A stretch of DNA of 64,000 nucleotides from contig CP121458.1 in the NCBI GenBank assembly GCA_029690005.1, positions 3,038,001 to 3,102,000 of the forward strand, in the 5' to 3' direction. Source of the stretch: Prescottella defluvii. GTDB taxonomy: Bacteria > Actinomycetota > Actinomycetes > Mycobacteriales > Mycobacteriaceae. Each line of letters opens with the position of its first letter. Position 1 is the stretch's first letter. Below are positions 18,361 to 29,185 of the stretch, in pieces. Made by a program: the position numbers and the translations under genes. The notes beneath the pieces were generated by a model. The model did not search any database. It was not told the origin of the DNA and saw nothing but the letters and a program-made list of their open reading frames with translations.

Positions 18361-20019
18361 GTGCTCGCGCGCGTTACTGTCGTGGATGTGCTGAACTCGG
18401 GGAACAGTATTCGGAAATTGCGTTCAGGCGCCGGCCGGAGTGCTCGCCTCGGTGCCGTCGCGATCGGTTTGACGATCGGATTCTCGTCCACTGCAGTACC
18501 TTCGGCCGCCGCCGCCGCCGACCCATCCAGCGGCGAGCTGGCGTGGGGCCCGTGCCCCGCCGAGTACTCGCTCGATCCGGACACTGACCAGTGCGGAACC
18601 GTCACGGTCCCGCGTGACTATGCGAATCCGGGTGCCGGATCGATCGACGTCCTCGTCACCCGTCACCGCGCGGAGGATCCGGCAGCGCGTCGGGCGCGCT
18701 GTTCACCAACCCGGCGGGCCCGGCGGTGATGCGATCGCCTCCAACGGCATGATTGCGCAGGCGCTTCCCGAGCAGATCCGCCGGCAGTGGGATTTCATCG
18801 GTGTGCAGCCGCGGGGTCTCGCGCATGCTGGGGCGGTCGAGTGTGCTGTTACTGCAGAGCTGTTGGCCGCCGTGAACGTCGGCTTCTCGGGTGGGGCAGC
18901 GCGGCTGGCCTGCGATGGTGCAGTTCCTGGCGCCACGGCGCACATTACGACCGAGAACACCGCGCGCGACTGGGAACAGGTGCGGATCGCGGAGCCGACG
19001 TGATCGACGTCTACGGCCTGTCGTACGGCACCATTCTCGCCTCGACGTACGCGACACTGTTCCCGCAGCACACCGGACGAATGGTACTCGACTCGGCGGT
19101 CGATCGTGACTGGCTGTGGAACGACGTCCTGTGGCGCCAGAACGACGGCTACAAGGCGCGCTTCTACGACCTCATGGATTGGATCGCGGCCAACGACGCG
19201 ATCTACGGCCTCGGCGACACCGCGCTGAAGGTGTACCAGCGCTGGTCCGACCGCATCGTCGAGGAAGCGGGCGGCAACCCGACCCTCGCGCCCCCATCGG
19301 CCCGGATCGGGGACGTCCCACCCGGCCTCGGGAACATCGCCGACGCGTACCGGGCCGGTGTCGACCTCACCGGTCCCGCCCGAGTGCAGTTCGAGGCGTT
19401 TGTGCGTCGTCTCGCCGATCCCGCCCACACCCAGTCCGCGTCGAGCATCTACGCCCTCACGCGCCAAACGCTTCCCGCTCGGAACGGTTGGCCGATGGTC
19501 GCTCGCGTCATCCGGGACGGCTTCGGGGCACTTCCCGGGGCAGCGCCCGGCGATCTAAGCGAGGACCAGCTCGGCTCGATCGTCCAGACCCAGATGATGC
19601 AGGCGCTCGTGCTCTGCAACGAGAACGCGGTTGCGCCTCGGCCCGAGCGGCTTCCGGGCTGGCTCTTCTCGACGTTCGTCACCGGCGACTTGTTCGACGC
19701 GATCGGCTACGGCTACAGCGCGGGCGCGGGCTGCGTTGGCGCGCCGCCGGTGACCGCGCCACCGGAGATCGGCAACCACGGTTTGGCCACGGCGCCGCTC
19801 GTGTTCCAGGGATTGCGGGATCCGCAGACGCCCTACGACGGCGGTGTCCGACATGCCCGCGACATGGACGCGCACCTGGTCACCGTCGACGGCGGGGACC
19901 ACGGCGCCGCCATCCAGGGCGGCAACACCACGGTCGACACAGCAATCACGGACTACCTGCTGACCGGGGCCACCACCATCACCCACGCCCCGGAGGCGCC
20001 GATAACCGCGCCGCTGTAG
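18361..20019 (+). pseudogene. Secreted S33/TAP-like aminopeptidase, alpha/beta hydrolase (frameshifted)
   Basis: Tripeptidyl-aminopeptidase-type exported hydrolase. A signal peptide ending PSAAAA is followed by CGTVTVPRDYANPGAG. After a shift near 18680 come NPAGPGGDAIASNG and QWDFIGVQPRG; after another near 18995 the nucleophile elbow VYGLSYGTILASTYA, the TAP-like domain, the acid region GLRDPQTPYDGG and the His region VDGGDHGAA. The start is GTG 18361 or GTG 18388, the latter leaving a better signal peptide. Length of ~550 residues is normal. All triad residues are present once frames are joined. Confidence 0.8.
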
Positions 20020-20271
20020 CGCGTGGATGCATGTGCGTTTGCGTGATCGGCGTCGTCAAGAACGACGCGACGCGTAGCGACCTAGCCCCGCACCCAATGA
20101 GGCTGCAAGATTGGAACTTACGACGCTGATCACTCACGTACGTTGTGACCGCGCCTCATCGTTTGATACCGCGTGTGGACTGGTTGGCCTCGGTCCGCAC
20201 CGCACCGCATCGAGGTAGAGGCCGAAGATGTAAAGGTGTCCATGTTGGCGGACCGCCTCGTCGTCCGCTAG

Positions 20272-21217
20272 AGCGTGTCTCCTATTTCGTGAGGGACCTC
20301 AGCCAGATACAAACCGCTGAGAGGACCACGCCGGCCCGATAGGTGAGTGCGAGTTTGTCGTAGCGGGTGGCGAGCCCGCGCCACTGCTTGAGGGTGGCGA
20401 AGGATCGTTCGACGACGTTGCGGCCCTTGCATTCTCGGTGTCGAACCCGACCGGACGGCCTCCGCGGCCGCCCCGCCGGAGGCGGTGACGCTTCTGGTCG
20501 TCCGGTTCGGCGATGATCGCTTCGATGCCTCTCGACCGGAGGTGGGTGCGAATCGCTTTCGACGAGTAGGCCTTGTCGCCGAGCACCGCGTCCGGGCGGG
20601 TTCGGGTCTTCCACGGCCGAACCGGGGCACCGACAACGCACCCATCAGGATCGGGAACATCGGCGAGTCACCGGCCTGACCTGGCCCGATCAGCAGGACG
20701 AGGGGACGGCCGTGTCCGTCGGCGAGCTGGTGGATCTTCGTGCCGAGCCCGCCACGGGAGCGGCCGAGGGCGTGGTCAGCCGGCTCGTTCAGGAGGTTCG
20801 TGTAATTCGACAGATCCCCCTGTGTCGCGGGTGAGGTTGGTGCCGTGCTGGTGGGCTCGGCAGATCGTCGAGTCCACCGACACGGTCCAGTCGACCAACC
20901 CGTTTGCATCCGCATGCGCCAGCAGGGAAGCGAGGATCTTGTCCCAGGTGCCGTCCCGGCGTAGCGGCGGTGCCGTTTCCAGATCGTCTGCCACGGACCG
21001 AAATCCGTGGGTACATCCCGCCAGGCGATCCCGGCTCGGTAGCGGTAGACGATGCCCTCCACGACCCGACGGTTGTCCCGGAACGGGCGGCCCCGACATC
21101 CGTCGGACGTAGGAAGCAACGGCTCGATCAACGCCCACTGCTCATCAGTCAGGTATTCGGTGCGCGACACACGGGACAGTGTCGCCGATCCGACCGCCCG
21201 GATTTAGGAGACACGCC
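20272..21217 (-). mobile_element. IS5-family insertion sequence, copy 1
   Basis: The 946-bp element is bounded by CTAG on both sides (20268-20271 and 21218-21221), a 4-bp target duplication. Its ends carry GCGTGTCTCCT and the complement AGGAGACACGC. It is nearly identical to copy 2 at 42569-43516. It inserted into the 3' part of the regulator gene to its right, whose reading frame now ends inside the element. Confidence 0.9.
20275..21170 (-). pseudogene. IS5-family transposase (two overlapping frames plus indels)
   Basis: DDE transposase. The first frame from ATG 21170 gives SRTEYLTDEQWALIEPLLPT, then RYRAGIAWRDVPTDFGPWQT and VSVDSTICRAHQHG (first Asp). The second frame supplies RSRGGLGTKIHQLADGHGRP (second Asp region) and, further on, ATRYDKLALTYRAGVVLSAV. 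Two-frame coding is normal for this IS5 subgroup, in which ribosomes shift between orfA and orfB. Copy 1 carries extra single-base differences relative to copy 2, including one after RRYAG, so it is probably inactive or misread. Confidence 0.82.
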
Positions 21218-22469
21218 CTAGGCCTTCGAGCCGCACCCAATACCGCACGGCCGGGCGGCCTGCGCCGCTGGCGACGGTGCCGACCGGCTGTGCCAGTCCT
21301 GCTCTTTCGAGCTGCTTCAACGTTCTTCGGGCAGAGCGGGGCTCGATTCCGAGTGCCGCGGCCACCTCCGCGGCGGTGACCTCGTTGTCGGGGTGCACCG
21401 CGACCGCCGCTTCGAGCTTCACCAGGGTGGCGAGGGAGAGGCCTGCGCGGCGGGCGGCGACGTGCAGGCTCATCGGTTCCTCAGCCCGACGGCTCCCGGC
21501 GGCGGTCTCGGTGATCACGAAGTCCCGGCCGGACCCGACCGAGACGATCGCCGCGAAAGGGCCTGCCGTGCGGCAGCGTTCGACGGCCCGCCGGGCGAGA
21601 GCTTCGGCGTCCGCCGCCGAGCGGCCAACTCCGAGTCCGATCCGAACCCAGTTGTGGCGCTCGGAAAGCTGCTCGAGAAGCGGCATGACTGTCCAGTCAC
21701 ACGTGTGTTGTGCAAGCACACCGCGGGTGCTCACCAGTACGTAACTGCCGTTTCCGGTGGGAAGCACGCTGCCCGCCAAGGCGCGGACGTCGTCGGTCAG
21801 GCCGTCGTCGGGTTCGGGAAGCTCAATCATGCCGAGCACCACCTGGGCGTCCGACGAGATGCGCCCTGCCAGCTCCATGGTCACGGTCTCGAGCGCCGTA
21901 CGCACGGAGGCGATCGCGGGCGCCAGTCTGATCGCGTACACGTCGTCACGGATCAGCTCGTACACCGAGCGGACGCAGGTGATCGCGACCGAACCCGGCC
22001 GTGTGCGCGCGTACTCGCGGTGGAACGCTGCAAGGCGTTGCGCGTCGATCCCGTTGCGGTACTCCAGAGTTGCGACGTCGTCGGTGGCAATGCCGACGTG
22101 GGTGAGGCTCTCGACCACGAGGGGGCGCGCCAGGGTGTCGATCGAGATGTGGGCCGGGTCGTGCCCGGCGGACATCAGCTCCACGAGCGCGCCGTACAGG
22201 GTTGCGCCCGTGTAGTCGATGTAGGCCGCGGGCTTGGCGATCGCTCCGGCGGCCTGCGCGAGTGTGTACGGGATGACGCCGGTGAACAGCAGCGCGTCGA
22301 CCTCGGGGTGGTCGGCGATCACCGCGACGGCCTGTGCTTCGTTCCGGTAGGTCAGGGGTACCACTACGTGGTCGGCGAACTCCACTGTGGCCACGCGCTT
22401 GACCAGCGACACCAGATCGGACGGCCCGACGACCCCGATGCGATACGCGTGCTCAGCATTCGACGACAT
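21204..22469 (-). pseudogene. HTH regulator of the serine dehydratase locus, 3' end replaced by IS5
   Basis: From ATG 22469 a ~300-residue sensory region begins IGVVGPSDLVSLVKRVATVE. It includes a GGDEF-like segment (WVRIGLGVGRSAADAEALAR). A C-terminal winged HTH follows: NEVTAAEVAAALGIEPRSAR and TLKQLERAGLAQPVG. The protein now ends GLGRVS, the last residues coming from the IS5 end at 21217. Reading across the CTAG target instead, the frame stays open ~45 codons beyond the element (from 20271 down to about 20135), so the original gene was longer. It overlaps the serine dehydratase stop by 17 bases. Exact family not recognised. Confidence 0.6.
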
Positions 22470-23807
22470 TGACGGCAAGCCCCCCCAGCGATGTTTCCTT
22501 GTACTTGTCCTGCATGTCCGCTCCAGTTTCGCGCATGGTCTTGATGACAGTGTCCAGGCTGACGTGATGTGTTCCGTCACCGGCCAGAGCGATTCGCGCG
22601 GCATTGATCGCTTTGACCGCGCCGACGGCGTTGCGTTCGATGCAGGGAATCTGCACGAACCCGCCGACCGGATCACAGGTGAGGCCCAGGTTGTGTTCCA
22701 TCGCGATTTCGGCGGCGTTCTCCACCTGGGCGGGTGTGCCGCCGAGAAGTTCGCACAGGGCGCCGGCGGCCATCGAACCCGCGGAACCGACTTCGCCTTG
22801 GCAGCCGACCTCGGCGCCGGAGATGGAGGCATTGCCTTTGTACAGCGCGCCGATCGCTGCTGCCGTGAGGAGGAAGCGCCGGATCCCCTCGGGGTTCGCG
22901 CCAGGAACGAAGCGGTCGTAGTAGTGAAGGACTGCGGGGATGATGCCGGCGGCGCCGTTCGTCGGCGCGGTGACCACCCTTCCTCCGGCCGCGTTCTCCT
23001 CGTTCACGGCCATCGCGAAGGCATTCACCCAGTCCAGTCGGTGCAGCGGATCGGGTTGGGTGTCGGCCTCCAGGCGGCGCCTCAGGTCTGGGGCGCGTCG
23101 GCGGACGGCCAACGACCCGGGCAGGTGACCGTCGGTCCGGAGCCCGGCCGTGACGCTCTCCTGCATGGCGGACCAGATTCGGTCGAGACCGGCGTCGACG
23201 TTCGTCTCTGGTGCCAGAGCGCGCTCGTTGGCCAACATGAGAGCACTGACAGGCAGCCCGGTCTCGGCGGCGCGAGCGAACAGTTCGTCGCCGGAGCAGA
23301 AGGGGTGGGGTATTTCGAGGTCGGGTTCGGTGGGGATGTCGCTCCGGCCTGGGTGACGAATCCGCCGCCGATCGAGTAGTAGATCCGCTCATGGCCTGAA
23401 CCGTCCGCGAACTCGGCGGTCATCACCATCGCGTTGGGGTGTCCGGGTAGCCGGGCATCGCCGTCGAGGACCAGGTCGGCGTCGGCGAAAGGGATGCGGT
23501 GCCGTCCGGCCAGGTCGATCGTGCCGCTGTCCGTCACGGCTGCCTGCCATCGCGCCGGTAGGTGTGGGTCGACCGTCTCGGGGTCGGCGCCGCGGAGCCC
23601 GGCGATCACCGCGCGGTCGGATCCGTGCCCTCTGCCGGTGGCGCCGAGCGAGCCGCAGAGCCGGACGCGCACCCGCCGAACCCGTTCGAGATCGCCCGAC
23701 GTGTCGAGTTCGTCGACGAACCTCCGCGCGGCCCGCATCGGTCCCACGGTGTGCGAGCTCGACGGGCCGATACCGATCGAGAACAGGTCGAACACGCTGA
23801 GGGTCAC
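22453..23807 (-). pseudogene. sdaA: L-serine ammonia-lyase, iron-sulfur type (frameshifted)
   Basis: Deaminates L-serine to pyruvate using a 4Fe-4S cluster. The N-terminal beta domain has SVFDLFSIGIGPSSSHTVGP and LCGSLGATGRGHGSDRAVIA. After [11 protein letters not shown] the frame shifts (23300-23340), and [20 protein letters not shown] continues in another frame into the alpha domain. That has [38 protein letters not shown] and [20 protein letters not shown] with the cluster cysteines. GTG 23807 gives the usual start. It is divergent from the epimerase operon with a palindrome between. Pyruvate made here may join products of the aldolases opposite. Confidence 0.88.
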
Positions 23808-23852
23808 GGTTTCCAGGATCCTTCCGGTTGTGCTTGACACCACACTTGACCA

Positions 23853-23876
23853 TTATTACGGTCCTGACCGAAATAA
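23853..23876. promoter_or_regulatory. 24-bp palindromic operator in a divergent promoter
   Basis: TTATTACGGTC and GACCGAAATAA are inverted arms around a central CT; 10 of 11 positions pair. TTGACC (23846-23851) just upstream could be the -35 of the rightward operon, which would place the palindrome over that promoter. It sits between serine dehydratase (leftward) and the epimerase (rightward), so one regulator could govern both arms. GGTC-nn-GACC cores are typical of GntR-class operators, but no GntR gene is intact here. Confidence 0.55.
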
Positions 23877-23900
23877 GTCCATCTGGAGAAGGGCCGGTTG

Positions 23901-24920
23901 ATGTTCGCCGATGAGAAGGATCTCGAGCAGGAGTTGAGTAGGCCGAGTGCGGGGCTGGTGGCCGACGCGCGCTCGTGGCAAGGCGACGTGATTGTGCTGG
24001 GTGCGGGCGGAAAGATTGGGTCCGGAGTCGCCACGATGGCCCGTCGTGCGCTGGACGAGGCGGGCCGCGGCGAGGTCCGCGTGCTCGCCGTCTCACGTTG
24101 GACGGACGCCGAGGCGCGGGCGCGGCTCGATGCCACCGGAGTAGAAACGGTCATAGCCGATTTGTCAGACCCCGCGGCCGTGGACGAGTTGCCGGACGCG
24201 GCCAACGTGGTGTTCCTCGTGGGCGCGAAGTTCGGTACGTCCACCAACTCCGACGAAGCCTGGATGACCAACACCGTGCTCCCGGCCTACGTCGCGAGGC
24301 GGTACGCGACGTCGCGGATCACTGCGCTGTCGACCGGCAACGTCTACCCGATGACCTCACCGATGAGCGGGGGCCGATCGAGACCGACGAGACCGGTCCG
24401 GTCGGGAGTACGCCATCACATGCCGTGGTCGCGAGCAGGTCTTCACTCACGGTGCCCGGACCCGCGGTACCCGCGTCGCGCTCGTCCGGCTCAACTACGC
24501 GTGCGAACCCCGCTACGGCGTCGTCGCGGACATCGCCCGCCGGGTGCACGCCGGTGAGCCCGTCGACCTGTCCATCGGTGTGGTGAATGTGGTGTGGCAG
24601 CGCTACACCAACGAGGTCGTCCTCCGTGCACTCGGACACGCGGCCACCGCGCCGTTCCTCCTCAATCTCACCGGGCCCGAGACCGCCTCGGTGCAGACCA
24701 TCGCCGCCCAGATCGGTGAGAAGCTCGGCGTCGAACCGGTCTTCGTCGGTGCCGAGGGGGAGACCAGCCTGCTCAACAACGCCTCCAAGTGCCACACGCT
24801 GTTCGGGTACCCGACCGCACCCTGGGGCACCTGATCGACATGCAGGCCGCCTGGATTCGAGCCGGCGGGACGCTGTGGAACAAGCCGACCAAGTTCGAGC
24901 GCCGGGACGGGAAGTTCTGA
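23901..24920 (+). pseudogene. NAD-dependent epimerase/dehydratase (frameshifted)
   Basis: Extended SDR fold. DVIVLGAGGKIGSGVATMAR is the dinucleotide loop. LVGAKFGTSTNSDEAWMTNT and ALSTGNVYPMTSP lead to the catalytic region, after which the frame shifts near 24370. The protein resumes as GTRVALVRLNYACEPRYGVV and INLTGPETASVQ-like segments, ending in TLWNKPTKFERRDGKF at 24920. A further one-base shift occurs near 24825. Start ATG 23901 (TTG 23898 alternative) follows GGAG. The stop TGA overlaps the next ATG. It probably acts on a sugar acid or related substrate of this locus. Confidence 0.78.
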
Positions 24921-25986
24921 TGACACAGTCACTCTCGGACGCGAAGTCCGCACTCCTGCACGCGGGCACCGTCATTCCCGCACACCCTCTCGCACTCGAC
25001 GCCGCACGCTCCCTCGACGAGCGGCGCCAGCGGGGACTGACCCGGTACTACATGGACGCGGGCGCCGGCGGCATCGCGGTCGGCGTGCACACCACCCAGT
25101 TCGAGATCCGCCGACCCGAGATCGGGCTGTTGCGGCCGGTGCTCGAGCTCGCCGCCGAGGAAATGGATGCGCGGGTGGGCGACCGCCCGTTCCTGCGGAT
25201 CGCGGGGGCCGCCGGTCCCACAGGCCAGGCCGTCGCCGAGGCGGAGCTAGCTCGTGAACTCGGGTACGACGCGGTGCTCGTCTCGCCGGGCGGTCTCGCC
25301 GACGAAGACGTGGAGTATCTGCTCGACCGGTCCGTTGCCGTCGGTGAGGTGCTGCCCGTCATCGGGTTCTACCTGCAGGAGGCCGTCGGTGGCCGCTACC
25401 TGCCACAGGAGTACTGGCGCCGGCTCGCGGACCAGGAGTCCACCGTCGCGGTCAAGGCGGCACCCTTCGATCGCTACCGCACACTCGAACTGGTGCAGGG
25501 GATCGTCGACTCGGATCGCGGCGCCGACATCGCCCTGTACACGGGCAACGACGACAACATCGTCGCGGACCTGCTCACGCCGTTCGACCTGCATGGCCCG
25601 TCGGGCCCGGTGACCCGACGCTTCGTCGGCGGTCTGCTCGGGCACTGGGCGGTGTGGACGCGGTCGGCCGTGCGCCTGCACGAGCTCGTGCAGAAGGCGT
25701 GGGAGGGGACGAGCCCGCGCGGATCCAGGCGTCGTCAATGGCGGCCGCCGTCACCGACGCGAATGCCGCGGTGTTCGACGTGCGTAACAACTTCGCTGGC
25801 GTCATCGCGGGCGTGCACGAGGTACTCCGTCGACAGGGCCTTCTCGACGGGATCTGGTGCCTCGATCCCGCCGAGGGGCTGTCGGACGGGCAAGCCGATC
25901 AACTGACCAGAATGGTCGACGCGTACGAGTGGCTGCGCGCCGAGGACGGCTTCATCGCCGCAGGACTCGAAGGATGGTTGTCATGA
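24920..25986 (+). pseudogene. DHDPS/NAL-family aldolase 1 (frameshifted)
   Basis: Class I, Schiff-base TIM-barrel enzyme of the dihydrodipicolinate synthase superfamily. GLTRYYMDAGAGGIAVGVHT, ELGYDAVLVSPGGLADEDVE, the tyrosine in VIGFYLQEAVGG and the lysine in STVAVKAAPFDRYRTL are visible, then DIALYTGNDDNIVADLLTPF. The frame shifts near 25705 after QKAWEG, and DANAAVFDVRNNFAGVIAGV continues to 25986. At ~355 residues it is longer than classic DHDPS. Start and stop overlap both neighbours, giving a tight operon. Substrate unknown; a 2-keto-3-deoxy acid is the usual kind. Confidence 0.8.
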
Positions 25987-27311
25987 GCTCAGCTACGGTC
26001 GACGCGTCCGCCGCGCCGCTCGACGAACAGAAGGCCGCGCGCGCCAAGAAGGCCGTGTTCGGGGCCTGGCTCGGCTTCTACGTCGACCTGTTCGACATCT
26101 ACCTGCCGGTCATCGTCCTCGCGCCGGCCTCGGTGTACTTCCAGGCCACCGGCGCGTCGGCGGGCACTATCGCTCTGATCAACGGGTCGGTGTTCGCCGC
26201 CACCCTGATCGGCAGGCCGCTGGGCGCGATGCTGTTCGGGCACTTGGCCGACAGGTTCGGCCGACGCAGGATCACAGTGATCTCGGTGACCGGATTCGGC
26301 GTGACGACCATGGCCATCGGCTTGCTGCCCGGCTATCAGCAGATCGGCATTCTCGCGGTCATCCTGCTGATCGCACTGCGCTTCATCGACGGCGTGTTCC
26401 TCGGCGGCGAGTACACCTCCGCCACCCCCACTGCGCTCGAACAGAGCGCGAAGGAACGCCGCGGCCTCAACGGCGCGATCATCTCCACCGGTTTCCCACT
26501 GGCGTACTGCTCGATTGCGCTGATCACGCTCGGCCTGCTGCAGATCATGCCGGCACAGGGCATCGACTCCGCATACGTCCAATGGGGTTGGCGTATCCCG
26601 TTCTTCGTCGGCGCGGTGCTGTCGGTCGGCTTCGCGATCTGGTATTCGCGCAACGTCGAGGACAGCGAGGAATGGCAGCAGTCGGAGAAGGTCAAGACGC
26701 CGCTACTCGAGCTCTTCAAGGGCAGGTCCGGCCGCGACTTCCTCCAGGTGTTCGTGCTCACCACCGGCTTGTGGTTCACCAGCTACATGCTGACCACAGT
26801 GTTGCCGGGCCTGATGAAGAGCGAGGCGAAGCTCAGCCCCAACTCGACGACCCTGGCCCTCGTGATCGCGAACGCGATCGTGGTCGCGGTCTACATGGGT
26901 AGCGGTCTGCTCTCGCAGAAGGTCGGCCGACGGCCGATGCTCATCGCTGGTGGATTGCTGTGCATGTTCGTCGCGCCAATCCCGTATACCCTCATCGCGT
27001 CGGGCAACGTGCAGACGTTCGGGACTGTACTCGCCCTGCTGATCTCGGTGACCGTGCTGATCAGCGTCCCGTGGGGCTGCCTCACGACATACCTGACCGA
27101 ACGCTTCACCCTCGGCGTCCGGGCATCGGGCTATGGACTCGGGTATTCGCTGGGCATGGTGATCCCCGCGTTCTACGCGTACATCCAGAGCGGGCTGTCG
27201 ACGTTCATGCCGTTGCCCTACACGGCCGTCGTCTTGCTGTGCTTCGGTGGACTGCTCACCGTGGTCGGTGCCGTCCTCAGCCCGGAGACCCGCGACGTCG
27301 ACATGAACTGA
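25983..27311 (+). CDS. MFS transporter, metabolite:H+ symporter (MHS) type
   Basis: 442 residues, intact, about twelve membrane helices. GHLADRFGRRRITVIS is the MFS loop 2-3 signature, IDGVFLGGEYTSATPTALEQ and AKERRGLNGAIISTGFPLAY match MHS symporters, and WGWRIPFFVGAVLSVG lies at the end of the first half. ATG 25983 overlaps the preceding TGA (ATGA). It is the presumed uptake system for the substrate of the epimerase-aldolase-oxidoreductase operon. MHS proteins typically carry organic acids or osmolytes. Confidence 0.88.
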   Translation: MSSATVDASAAPLDEQKAARAKKAVFGAWLGFYVDLFDIYLPVIVLAPASVYFQATGASAGTIALINGSVFAATLIGRPLGAMLFGHLADRFGRRRITVISVTGFGVTTMAIGLLPGYQQIGILAVILLIALRFIDGVFLGGEYTSATPTALEQSAKERRGLNGAIISTGFPLAYCSIALITLGLLQIMPAQGIDSAYVQWGWRIPFFVGAVLSVGFAIWYSRNVEDSEEWQQSEKVKTPLLELFKGRSGRDFLQVFVLTTGLWFTSYMLTTVLPGLMKSEAKLSPNSTTLALVIANAIVVAVYMGSGLLSQKVGRRPMLIAGGLLCMFVAPIPYTLIASGNVQTFGTVLALLISVTVLISVPWGCLTTYLTERFTLGVRASGYGLGYSLGMVIPAFYAYIQSGLSTFMPLPYTAVVLLCFGGLLTVVGAVLSPETRDVDMN

Positions 27312-27335
27312 CCCGAGACGACCGAAGGAGATTGC

Positions 27336-28246
27336 ATGCGGATCGGTTTCGCCGGAGTGGCCCACTCACACCCGTTCAGCGACGCGCTCAGCGCCCGATC
27401 GTTCGGCGTGGACGAGCTGGCCGTCTGGGATCCCGACGACCACTCCCGACGCCGCGACTTCGTCGGGAGTGGTCCGCAGTCGAGCAGAGTACGATTTCCG
27501 ACCTGCTCGACTGGGGGCCGGATCTCGTGATCGTCACCCCGCGACCACAACGTGTTGCGGCCGTCGTGTCGGCTGTTCTGGATCGCGGTGTCGCCTGCTT
27601 CCTCAACAAGGTCCCGGCGGCGAGCACGGTCGGCCTCGCCGCCCTCGATGCCGCGGTCGGTGCGCGCTCCGGCCGATTCATGACGTCGTCGGTGCTGAGG
27701 TTCGCCCCCGGCGTACGCGCTCTGGCCGAGGAACTCGCCGGGCAGGATCCGATTGCGGTGCACGTGTCGGTGCGGCACAGCATCGACGTCTTCACGACGC
27801 CCGAGCGGCGATGGCAGGACGACCCGAACGACGGTGGTGGAACTGCAATCTCGATGGGGCTGCACGCGTGGGAGATGTTCGACGCGCTCCTCGACCGTCC
27901 GGTCACCCCGCTCGGCGGAGTGACCGGACGGCTGCCCGGTACCCGCACAATCTCGGAGAACACCGCCGCCTTCCATGCGGTCGCCGCCGGCGGGATCCCC
28001 GTCAGCGTGGATGTGGTCGGCGCGGGCAGCACGGAGGGCTACGACGTGACGGTGCACACCGAGTCCGGCGTGCACCGGATGTCGCTGGACGGCTCGGACC
28101 ACCACCGCAGCCTCGGGTACCTCGACTGCATGCAGGTCGCACTGGCGATGGCCGCCGGTGCCCCCAGCCCGGTGCCGTGGGAGCGGAGCCGGGCGGTGGT
28201 CGAAACCACGCTGGCCGCGGCTCAGCTTGCGCGCGTGGGTAACTGA
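27336..28246 (+). pseudogene. Gfo/Idh/MocA-family oxidoreductase (frameshifted)
   Basis: NAD(P)-dependent dehydrogenase, often on sugars, inositols or sugar acids. ATG 27336 follows GAAGGAG. MRIGFAGVAHSHPFSDAL begins the Rossmann fold; the frame derails at DFVGSGP near 27473. Restoring one G to the GGGAG run gives FVGEWSAVEQST, which joins the long second frame with LLDWGPDLVIVTPRPQRVAA, CFLNKVPAASTVGLAALDAA and GGTAISMGLHAWEMFDALLD. The family's EKP lysine motif appears as NKVPAA. It overlaps the convergent DHDPS-like gene by 25 bases. Confidence 0.82.
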
Positions 28247-29133
28247 GCCCGCGTGAGTCGGTGCAGCGCGGCGAGCACACGTTCGCGTTCGTCTGCCGGG
28301 AGCGTGGGCGCATACGGGTCGGTCAGCAGGTGCTCGGCCAGCAGCCCCTGATCTCCGGCGACCCACGTCATCCGCTGGACGTACCCGTCGAACGGTTCGC
28401 GGAACGTCGCGGCCGCGAACTCGTCGAGCCGGCGGGTGGCGTCGAGGAAGGCGGGCAGATCATCGCCGCAGAAGGTGTCGAGCACCCTCCGAGTCAGTGC
28501 GACTGCCGCAGCGGCGATTCCAACCAGAGCCGCCTCGGCACCCCAGGTCAGCGAGGCACCGAACATCCGGTCCTCGCCCGTGACCGCGAGCTTGCCGCGG
28601 TCACGGACCAGCGCGATCCGGTCCTGGCAGGCCACCGCATCGGACAGCCGCGCGAGTTCGACCGCCGCCACCGCCGGATGATCGACCACTGCAGCGAACG
28701 TCGAGTCCGAATAGGGCGCGGTGTACAGGTCGAAGGCGACCAGCGGAAGCCCACTCGCGTCCCAGAGCCGATCCAGGTGTCGTCGAACCGAAACGGCGTC
28801 GCCGGCCACCGGAAACACCAGGACAGCATCGGCTCCGGATCGTGCAGCCAGTGCCGCCTCGTCGGCATTCTCGACACCGACGATCACCGACGCGTCGGCC
28901 TGGCACGCGATCCGGATGAGTTCGGCCCGCACCGAGGCGGACAGGTGCGGCCCCCGACCGGTGTGTGCCGCGATCGCGAGACCATCGGCGCCGGCCTCGA
29001 CAAGTCCGCGGAAATAGTCCACCGCGAACTCGGGTCGCGCGGTGCCCGTCGCGTCGAACGGCGTTGCGGGTGCCGCATACAGGCGGCCGCGAGCGCCGCG
29101 TGCCCACTCCCGTGCCACCGCAAACCACTCCAT
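28222..29133 (-). CDS. DHDPS/NAL-family protein 2, Schiff-base lysine replaced
   Basis: 303 residues, intact. LYAAPATPFDATGTARPEFA, YFRGLVEAGADGLAIAAHTG and VTGEDRMFGASLTWGAEAAL place it in the DHDPS superfamily, and VAFDLYTAPYSD carries the Tyr. Where relatives have AVKLATLD, this protein reads AVELARLSD: the codon is GAA, so the catalytic Lys is Glu. It may be non-catalytic, use another residue, or contain one wrong base. ATG 29133 is chosen over upstream codons. It is convergent with the oxidoreductase and divergent from the M20 gene (52 bases). Confidence 0.8.
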   Translation of the reverse strand: MEWFAVAREWARGARGRLYAAPATPFDATGTARPEFAVDYFRGLVEAGADGLAIAAHTGRGPHLSASVRAELIRIACQADASVIVGVENADEAALAARSGADAVLVFPVAGDAVSVRRHLDRLWDASGLPLVAFDLYTAPYSDSTFAAVVDHPAVAAVELARLSDAVACQDRIALVRDRGKLAVTGEDRMFGASLTWGAEAALVGIAAAAVALTRRVLDTFCGDDLPAFLDATRRLDEFAAATFREPFDGYVQRMTWVAGDQGLLAEHLLTDPYAPTLPADERERVLAALHRLTRAQLPTRAS

Positions 29134-29185
29134 GCCACCAACCCTATCCGCCACTAACCATCCATCCCGAAGCGAAGGAGAATCG

